Assembly: GCF_000143415.4 (NCBI RefSeq)
Contig: NW_003314322.1
Location: forward strand, 942,067-1,006,066
DNA from: Selaginella moellendorffii
Taxonomy: Eukaryota; Streptophyta; Lycopodiopsida; Selaginellales; Selaginellaceae
DNA length: 64,000 nucleotides
Reading direction: 5' to 3'
Position numbers and translations under genes: made by a program. The notes below the pieces were generated by a model. It saw only the letters and a list, made by a program, of their open reading frames with translations, had not been told where the DNA came from and ran no database searches. Position 1 is the first letter of the stretch, and every line of letters begins with the position of its first letter. Shown piece after piece: positions 58,537-64,000 of this stretch.

Positions 58537-58608
58537 GATCGCGATCGATTGACCGAAATGCTGCCCTAAGAAATCCCTGTTGGACCTGAGCTTCGCATTC
58601 CGGGCTGT

Positions 58609-58645
58609 TTATAGCCGTGCGTGAAACCTCGCGAAGTAGCTAGAA
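58609..58645 (-). promoter_or_regulatory. Heat-shock element and TATA box of the sHSP gene
   Basis: On the minus strand TATAAA lies at 58,614-58,609, about 75 bp before the ATG. Directly upstream, 58,623-58,645 read on the plus strand is GAA-ac-CTC-gc-GAA-gt-AGC-ta-GAA. Three perfect GAA units are spaced exactly 10 bp apart, with degenerate inverted units between, which is the layout of a heat-shock-factor binding site. Confidence 0.7.
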
Positions 58646-58776
58646 CTCTCTAGAGTCTAGAGAGAAGACTTGTGATTCGAGCCCGCGACCGAAGCGTCAC
58701 GGGATCTCCACCGTCAGATTCTGACGGCCAAGATCACTTTCATTCAAACATTAGGGTAAGATGAAACGAGCTTTCT

Positions 58777-60795
58777 ATGCTCAAGGGCGGCAATAGGAGG
58801 ACTGGGAGGAGAGCGAAGGCGGCGAGCTTGCAGTGCCTCAGCGACGCGATCGACAGCTTGGAGAAGCGATCTTCTCCGCCGGACTCGGATTTCTACGCGG
58901 CGCTGGTCCGCTACTGCGGCGATTGCCAGGCGCTCCCCCACGGCCGCCGCGTCCACGCTCACCTCCAGGATCACGGCTATGGCCGCAACAGGTTCCTCGG
59001 CAATCTCCTCATCCAGATGTATGGCAAATGCGGCAGCCTCGCCGACGCGCGCGCGGTCTTCTCCCACTTGCCCTGCAAGAACAGGTATTCCTGGGCGATT
59101 CTCATGGCGGCCTGCAATGCCTGCGCTGGGAATGGCTGGGAGACGATCGATCTCTTCCATCTCATGGATCTTGATGGAATCCGGCCCGACACCGTGAATT
59201 TCGTCAATGCGCTCACGGCGTGCTCGTTTGCGGGCGCGCTGGCCGAGGGCCGGGCGCTCCACGCGAGGATCGGAGCGCTGGGGATGCTGAGCGACAGATT
59301 CGTGGCGTGCGCGCTCATCAGCATGTATGGCCGCTGCAAGGATCTGGAAGACGCCAAGGCAGTGTTTGATTCAATGGCCGACAGGGATCTCATCACCTGG
59401 AACGCGATGCTTGCTGCGTATGCCCAGAACGGGCATTGCAAGGAAGCGCTGGATTTCTACCGGCAGTTCGATCGTCACGGGGTGGCTCCAGACAACGTCA
59501 CTTACATCACTCTCCTCTACGCTTGCTCCTGCCTCGAGGATCTGGAAGAGGGGATGAGGATCCACTCGCTGCTCCCACCTGCCGTGATCGACGAAGACAT
59601 CGTCCTGGCCAACGCGCTGGTGACGATGTACTTCCGGTGCCAGAGGATGGATCTCGCCGAGCAAACGTTCGAGCGGATCACCAACAAGGACTACGCGAGC
59701 TGGAACGTGATGATCTCGGGGAATGCGCAATGCGGGCAGGCCAGGAACGCGTTGGCGCTCTACAGGAGGATGAACCTCGAGGGATTCGAGGCCGGGGACG
59801 TGACCTTCATGAGCGTGCTGGATGCGTGCTGCCTCGTCAAGGATCTGGGCGAGGGCCGCCGCGTCCACGCTTGGGCGAGGAGCACTGGATCGGACCAGCA
59901 AATTCTCGTCGGCACCAATCTGGTAAACATGTATGGCAAATGCGGCAGCGTGGAGGAAGCTCGCGAGGTGTTCTTGGGACTCAGGAGGAAGACGCTGGTT
60001 ACCTGGACGGCCATGATCGCGGCATATGCCCAAAACGGGCATTCTCGGGAGGCGCTGGATCTCTTCTACGAGCTCGAGCGGGAGGAATGCGGCAAGGATC
60101 TGGACAACATAGCGCTCATCACGATCGTGGACGCATGCGCGAAGATTGGAGATTTGGGCGAGGGAAGGGAGCTCCACCGGCGGATCATCCAGCACAGGGT
60201 GGAGTCGGACATCGTCGTGTGCAACGCGCTCATCACCATGTACAACAAGTGCGGGAGCCTCGCCGGCGCTCGAGAGATCTTCCAGAGCATCCAAGGTCCC
60301 AACATCATCTCCTGGAACGCGATGCTCGCCTCCTACTGCGAGCACGGATCAAACGCGGCGGCGCTGGAGCTCTTTGCGCGGATGGTGAACGATGGCTGCC
60401 CGCCCGACGATATAACGTTTGTGAGCATACTGTTTGCTTGCAGCCATGCTGGGCTTTTCGAGCAGGGGTGGCAGCACTTTGTGTCCATGAGGGATGACTT
60501 TGGGGTGGTGGGCAAGTTTGAGCACTACGTTTGCATGGCCGATTTGCTTGGGCGGTCGGGGTGGCTGGACGAGGCCGAGGTGCTGCTCGACGGGGCGCCT
60601 TACAGGAGTGCTGCCACGGCATGGAACACTCTTCTTAGTGCTTGCAAAATGCATCAGAACTTAGGAAAGGGCGAGAGAATTGCCGAGAGGATACTGGAGC
60701 TGGATCCACAGGTTGCTGGCTCTTATGTCCAGCTCTCTAATATGTATAAGGTTAGTAGGGGATGCAATAGCAAAACTGATTCATACATTTGCTGA
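58777..60795 (+). CDS. Pentatricopeptide-repeat protein (PLS class), C-terminally cut
   Basis: An intronless frame of 672 codons in a GC-rich style. Repeats of about 31-36 residues of P, L and S type run through the protein; marker pieces include NLLIQMYGKCGSLADARAVF and ITWNAMLAAYAQNGHCKEAL. PLS proteins usually edit or process organellar RNA. The part GSYVQLSNMY is the start of the E motif, after which E/E+/DYW normally follow. Here the frame runs into KVSRGCNSK and stops, and the base composition turns AT-rich at about 60,750. AAG|GTTAGT at that point looks like a splice donor, so the real end may lie beyond an intron or may be lost. No clear transit peptide: the N-terminus is Arg-rich. 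The gene is divergent from the sHSP, with 240 bp between starts. Confidence 0.88.
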   Translation: MLKGGNRRTGRRAKAASLQCLSDAIDSLEKRSSPPDSDFYAALVRYCGDCQALPHGRRVHAHLQDHGYGRNRFLGNLLIQMYGKCGSLADARAVFSHLPCKNRYSWAILMAACNACAGNGWETIDLFHLMDLDGIRPDTVNFVNALTACSFAGALAEGRALHARIGALGMLSDRFVACALISMYGRCKDLEDAKAVFDSMADRDLITWNAMLAAYAQNGHCKEALDFYRQFDRHGVAPDNVTYITLLYACSCLEDLEEGMRIHSLLPPAVIDEDIVLANALVTMYFRCQRMDLAEQTFERITNKDYASWNVMISGNAQCGQARNALALYRRMNLEGFEAGDVTFMSVLDACCLVKDLGEGRRVHAWARSTGSDQQILVGTNLVNMYGKCGSVEEAREVFLGLRRKTLVTWTAMIAAYAQNGHSREALDLFYELEREECGKDLDNIALITIVDACAKIGDLGEGRELHRRIIQHRVESDIVVCNALITMYNKCGSLAGAREIFQSIQGPNIISWNAMLASYCEHGSNAAALELFARMVNDGCPPDDITFVSILFACSHAGLFEQGWQHFVSMRDDFGVVGKFEHYVCMADLLGRSGWLDEAEVLLDGAPYRSAATAWNTLLSACKMHQNLGKGERIAERILELDPQVAGSYVQLSNMYKVSRGCNSKTDSYIC

Positions 60796-60977
60796 TACTT
60801 TCTCTGAAGCCAAGCGTATTCTTTGAATAGCCCAGGTTAAAGTATTACCACCAAATTGAAAGGAAAGTGCGTATAAATATACATGTCTTTTTGTCATTTG
60901 GTTATTGATAATAGATAAATTGTAATGAGGAAATATTTTTCAGTAGTTTTCTATTTATCTTATCTGGTAAACCAAGC
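60796..60977. other. AT-rich stretch after the PPR gene
   Basis: No gene. Composition changes abruptly from the GC-rich PPR gene. Confidence 0.5.
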
Positions 60978-61277
60978 ATGAGTGATGGATATAAATGGAG
61001 ATGTTTACCTTATTCTTTAAAAGATGCTAAAGAAGAGATTTGTAGATGTCAAGATGATATTTTCCATGCCCTTAATCAAAATCGCACTGGAAGAATATCT
61101 TTTATCCATGGTTTTGTAAGAGTAACTGCTTATATTGGGATACATAGTAGTGAAACTCCAAATGACTTAAATGAAGCTTTGAACATAATATGGGATAAAT
61201 GTATAACACCATTTAATAAAGGTGGAGGTGTATATCTGAATAATGGGTCACTCAATGTGAGAATTGAGGCAACATGA
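60978..61277 (+). CDS. Unrecognised AT-rich frame, 99 aa
   Basis: A 99-codon frame in AT-rich codon style, unlike every gene of the island. It looks protein-like (mixed composition, CRCQDDIFHALNQNRTGRIS, then NEALNIIWDKCITPF), but I know no family for it. It could be the remnant of a transposon, or a piece of transferred DNA. It lies between the cut PPR gene and the gypsy LTR. Confidence 0.35.
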   Translation: MSDGYKWRCLPYSLKDAKEEICRCQDDIFHALNQNRTGRISFIHGFVRVTAYIGIHSSETPNDLNEALNIIWDKCITPFNKGGGVYLNNGSLNVRIEAT

Positions 61278-61838
61278 ACTGAGTTATCTCTAGAGGTTTC
61301 AGCAAATTATACATTTACCAAATTAAATTGCTATTGAAATATATTAAATAAATATAACTTAAATCAAAAAAATTATAAGAAAATTTATCAGTATAATCTA
61401 ATTTAAATTATCCATATTTATCCTTATCATATACAGGGCCAAGTGTACGGCTACGATGCCGTATACTAATATTAGCATAGTGGGATTTTGGTAGCCGTCG
61501 GATTAGTTTCAATCCGGACCACTCGCTCCTGTATATAAGCTAGGGTTTTTGGGCTAATTGATATGCACATTTCTGTATTCCCTTTCCATATTCCATGCAC
61601 TCACATTGGTGGAGTAGAGGGGCACCTTTGATTGTCCTTGAGGAGTGCTTAAATTTGGGATTTTGGTTTAGATCTAGCTTTTGCATCGTCTAAATCTAGC
61701 TTTTTCCATTTCCTTTCTTTTGTTTTTTCTTTTCAGGATTTTGGTTTAGATCTAGCTTTTTGCATTGTCTAGATCTACCATTTCTTTCCAGCTTTTTGTC
61801 ATTTCTCATCTTTTGCTCTTTCTTTTTCATTCATCTTC

Positions 61839-62771
61839 ATGGCCGATCCGCAATCTCCTCCTTTGACTCTAGAGCAGCAGTTGGTTCAATTGCTTGATGC
61901 TATGCGCTTGCAATTGAACAACCAAACTCAGTTGATGGCGGTGTTCATGACACATGGTACAACTCCTCCTGCTCTTGGTGCCAATCCTCGCGTTCGGCCG
62001 GAGTTCTTTTGTGGGAATCTTGGGGATGATGTGTACTATTGGTTCGATCACTTCACGGTGATTGCCACATATCATTCTTGGGATGATGCTCGACGTTTGC
62101 GTGAGTTCCCCACATGTCTCCAAGGGACGGCATTGCAGTGGTACAATGGATTGAGCGCGGCCACTCGTGGCGATTGGAGTGTTCTTCCGGACGTCTTCAA
62201 ACACGCCTTCGGACATGCTGACAATTGTGATGATGCCTTCCAACAATTGCATCGTCTTCGCCAAAGGCCATCTGAGTCAGTGATGCAATTTGGCGTTCGT
62301 TTCCGAAGTCTTTTGCTTCGTGCGGAGCCAAATATGTCAGAGCGGATCAAGTTAGGAATGTTGTGGCCAGCACTTCGTCAAGATCTTGTCGGACTTGTGC
62401 ATGCACTTGCTCCTGCCACTCTTGACGATGCTCTTCGATTGGCACAACTTTATGAGACGTCGCCTCTTCCACTTCTTGCTACACGTCCTTCAGCTCCACT
62501 TCCTATGAGTGATGGTCCTGTCCCCATGGAGATTGATGCTGCTGCTACTCGAGTCCAAGGACAAGGGCGAGGATGTGGTCGTGGCTGTGATGTTCGTTGC
62601 TGGGCGTGTGATGAAGTTGGTCATACTTATCAGTGTTGTCGGTGCTTTCCGGATTGGCGACCTCCATTTCCTGGGTGGAGACCTTGGCGTCAGCAACGTC
62701 CCGTTGGTGCTGCTGCGGTGGAAGGTTTGGATACCGAGGTGCATTCGGGAAACGAGGAGTCGTGCGAGTAA
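61839..62771 (+). CDS. gag: Gypsy gag (capsid/nucleocapsid) protein
   Basis: 310 residues in one frame. The capsid part has the retrotransposon gag signature VYYWFDHFTVIATYHSWDD followed by LQGTALQWYNGL. Near the C-terminus is one CCHC zinc knuckle, CWACDEVGHTYQCC (C-x2-C-x4-H-x4-C), preceded by a Gly/Arg-rich RNA-binding stretch (GQGRGCGRGC). It packages element RNA. The stop TAA at 62,769-62,771 overlaps the ATG of pol (TAATG). A slippery heptamer lies 15 nt before the stop. Confidence 0.93.
   Translation: MADPQSPPLTLEQQLVQLLDAMRLQLNNQTQLMAVFMTHGTTPPALGANPRVRPEFFCGNLGDDVYYWFDHFTVIATYHSWDDARRLREFPTCLQGTALQWYNGLSAATRGDWSVLPDVFKHAFGHADNCDDAFQQLHRLRQRPSESVMQFGVRFRSLLLRAEPNMSERIKLGMLWPALRQDLVGLVHALAPATLDDALRLAQLYETSPLPLLATRPSAPLPMSDGPVPMEIDAAATRVQGQGRGCGRGCDVRCWACDEVGHTYQCCRCFPDWRPPFPGWRPWRQQRPVGAAAVEGLDTEVHSGNEESCE
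62747..62753 (+). promoter_or_regulatory. Candidate -1 ribosomal frameshift site between gag and pol
   Basis: The heptamer G GGA AAC (X XXY YYZ) lies in the gag frame, TCG-GGA-AAC-GAG. A -1 slip gives GGG-AAA-CGA-GGA-GTC and continues in the pol frame through the pol ATG with no stop. Confidence 0.6.
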
Positions 62772-64000
62772 TGGAGGGACCTTGCGTGAATAAGTTAGTG
62801 ACCCCTCTATCTTTCTTTCGGGAGTATCATCAAGGGGTTCACTCGGCACCGGTTCATCCAGTGTTTACTTTCCAAGCTCGTTTTTATAACAAGAGGTCTC
62901 CTATTCTTCTCTCCGTGTTGGTTGATACAGGTTCGAGTTTATCTTCTATTGCTCGACCTGTTGCTACACGTTGTCGTCTACACTTGCATCGTGCCGCAGA
63001 TCCAGTTTTCATTCTTTATGGCAACGGCCGTACACATGCATGTGCACGAGATGAGGTGGACCTGGTTGTGCGTGTGGGCGATTTCGAGCTTGAGTTGCAG
63101 TCGTTGCGGGTGGTGCCGAGTCAAGCTTTTGACCTCATTCTTGGTATGGATTGGTTGCAGCGCTATCATGCCAAGTGTGACTTTGAGGCTTCTCCCCCTT
63201 GTCTCATACTTCCTTATGTTTCATCCATTCCTCTCACTTCCGTACTTCTTCGTCCCTCTACTTTTACCTCTGCTTCCATTACTTTTGTTCCCCCACTATT
63301 TCCTCTTGTATCTCCATCTTGTTCTGCTCTTCCCTTTTCCGATCCCTCCAATGATCTTTGTGTTGCAGCTGTTGACCAGCTCATGAAGGAGTATTCTGAT
63401 CTCTTTGACTTTGACCTATCGTCTGGGGCCAAGATTGCCACACGTCATCCCATTCCAACCGGGGATGCTCGTCCAATCAAGGTTCCTGTTCGTCGTCGGT
63501 CACTCAAGGAGATCAAGATTTTACGTGCAAACGTCAAGGAGATGTTGGAGAAGGGTGTTATTCGGAAGTCACGGAGTCCTTGGGCATGTGAACCTCATCT
63601 TGTAACGAAGCCTGATGGGAGTATTCATTTCTGCATCGACTATCGTCCATTAAATGAAGTGATGATCCCGGACGTGTACCCTCTTCCTCACACTGCTGAT
63701 CTCTTGGATCGTCTGGGGCGAAATCGTTGGTTCACCAAGCTAGATCTTGCTTCTGGGTATTGGCAAGTACCGATGGCCGAAGAAGATATTCCTAAGACTG
63801 CTTTTCGTACACCATTTGGTTTGTACGAGTTCTTGGTGATGCCGTTTGGTTTGAACAATGCTCCAGCAACTTTTCAGCGGATGATGGACGAGGTTCTTTG
63901 CGATATGCCGGAGGTGATGGCTGACTTCATTGATGATGTCTTGATCCACTCGGAGGGGACGTGGGAGGAGCACGTTCGTGATGTTTGTAAAGTGTTGGAT
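62771..64000 (+). CDS. pol: Gypsy pol polyprotein (protease, reverse transcriptase), runs off the window
   Basis: The frame is open over at least 410 codons from the ATG at 62,771 without a stop. An aspartic protease (VDTGSSLSS, then ILGMDWL) is followed by the reverse transcriptase, with FTKLDLASGYWQ, MPFGLNNAPATFQ and DFIDDVLIHS, the FxDD catalytic motif. All catalytic residues visible here are intact. RNase H and integrase must lie beyond 64,000. The frame is -1 relative to gag, so pol must be made by frameshifting or re-initiation. Confidence 0.9.
   Translation, partial: MEGPCVNKLVTPLSFFREYHQGVHSAPVHPVFTFQARFYNKRSPILLSVLVDTGSSLSSIARPVATRCRLHLHRAADPVFILYGNGRTHACARDEVDLVVRVGDFELELQSLRVVPSQAFDLILGMDWLQRYHAKCDFEASPPCLILPYVSSIPLTSVLLRPSTFTSASITFVPPLFPLVSPSCSALPFSDPSNDLCVAAVDQLMKEYSDLFDFDLSSGAKIATRHPIPTGDARPIKVPVRRRSLKEIKILRANVKEMLEKGVIRKSRSPWACEPHLVTKPDGSIHFCIDYRPLNEVMIPDVYPLPHTADLLDRLGRNRWFTKLDLASGYWQVPMAEEDIPKTAFRTPFGLYEFLVMPFGLNNAPATFQRMMDEVLCDMPEVMADFIDDVLIHSEGTWEEHVRDVCKVLD

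Larger units (their letters stand above)
61437..64000 (+). mobile_element. Intact-looking Ty3/gypsy retrotransposon (5' part)
   Basis: A short LTR of about 165 bp lies at roughly 61,440-61,605 (the left edge is not sharp; the right end is CACTCACA). It contains TATATAAG near 61,535 as promoter. A leader of about 230 bp has an internal duplication (GATTTTGGTTTAGATCTAGC near 61,660 and 61,738). gag (61,839-62,771) and pol (from 62,771, open to the window end) follow with no stop or shift. The decayed element at 11.1-23.8 kb belongs to the same family and supports the boundaries. The 3' part lies outside the window. Confidence 0.88.

Noticed and set aside
59371-60345. 324-codon minus-strand frame
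   Set aside because: Shadow of the PPR gene. Composition mirrors codon complement and no motif is present.

Overview
This window is nuclear DNA of a land plant. Spliceosomal introns of about 45-90 nt with GT..AG ends, a plastid-targeted bS20, profilin, an AG-peptide, a SINA-type E3 ligase, a KEA antiporter, an intronless PPR gene and Ty3/gypsy elements all point that way. Very short introns, and compact GC-rich gene islands beside AT-rich transposon blocks, suggest a lycophyte, most likely Selaginella. The species is an inference from gene style, not from a marker.

Layout. (1) 1-4.8 kb is AT-rich and repeat-derived and holds a 672-bp TRIM retrotransposon. (2) 4.8-10.4 kb carries, on the minus strand, two genes or gene remnants that resemble the nuclease-like/kinase part of Crinkler-type proteins, with a small secreted-peptide candidate between them on the plus strand. 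(3) 11.1-23.8 kb is a decayed Ty3/gypsy element split inside its gag by a young 7.6-kb non-autonomous (LARD-like) LTR element with a perfect 5-bp target duplication. (4) 23.8-30.7 kb is AT-rich and nearly gene-free. (5) 30.8-60.8 kb is a gene island: RAD9, an orphan frame, a UDP-glycosyltransferase, SINA E3, plastid bS20, a signal-peptide PP2C, an aspartic protease, a RAD9 pseudogene, a kinase with an N-terminal signal or anchor, a second signal-peptide PP2C, a PhoD-like phosphatase, an MPB2C-like coiled-coil protein, tRNA-Lys(CTT), profilin, AG-peptide, SelO, KEA-type K+/H+ antiporter, a class II small heat-shock protein and a PPR protein. (6) 61.4-64.0 kb is the 5' half of an intact-looking Ty3/gypsy element of the same family as the decayed one, with gag and pol in different frames.

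How parts fit. Most island genes are independent housekeeping or stress genes packed 60-500 bp apart. The stretch 38.7-46.1 kb is the exception. Two PP2C paralogs with near-identical signal peptides flank a signal-peptide aspartic protease and a kinase whose N-terminus is a signal peptide or anchor, together with a broken RAD9 copy, so it was built by local duplication. It is the best candidate here for an undescribed functional group (phosphorylation and dephosphorylation inside the secretory pathway), but that is inference. The other strong lead is a textbook -1 slippery heptamer in exactly the right frame at the end of the gypsy gag.

Exon joins were worked out by hand from GT/AG sites and reading phase. 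Where the phases closed (RAD9, SINA, bS20, protease, kinase, PhoD, profilin, AG-peptide, SelO, sHSP) the gene models are solid at sequence level. The Crinkler-like genes, the MPB2C C-terminus and the orphan frames are not.
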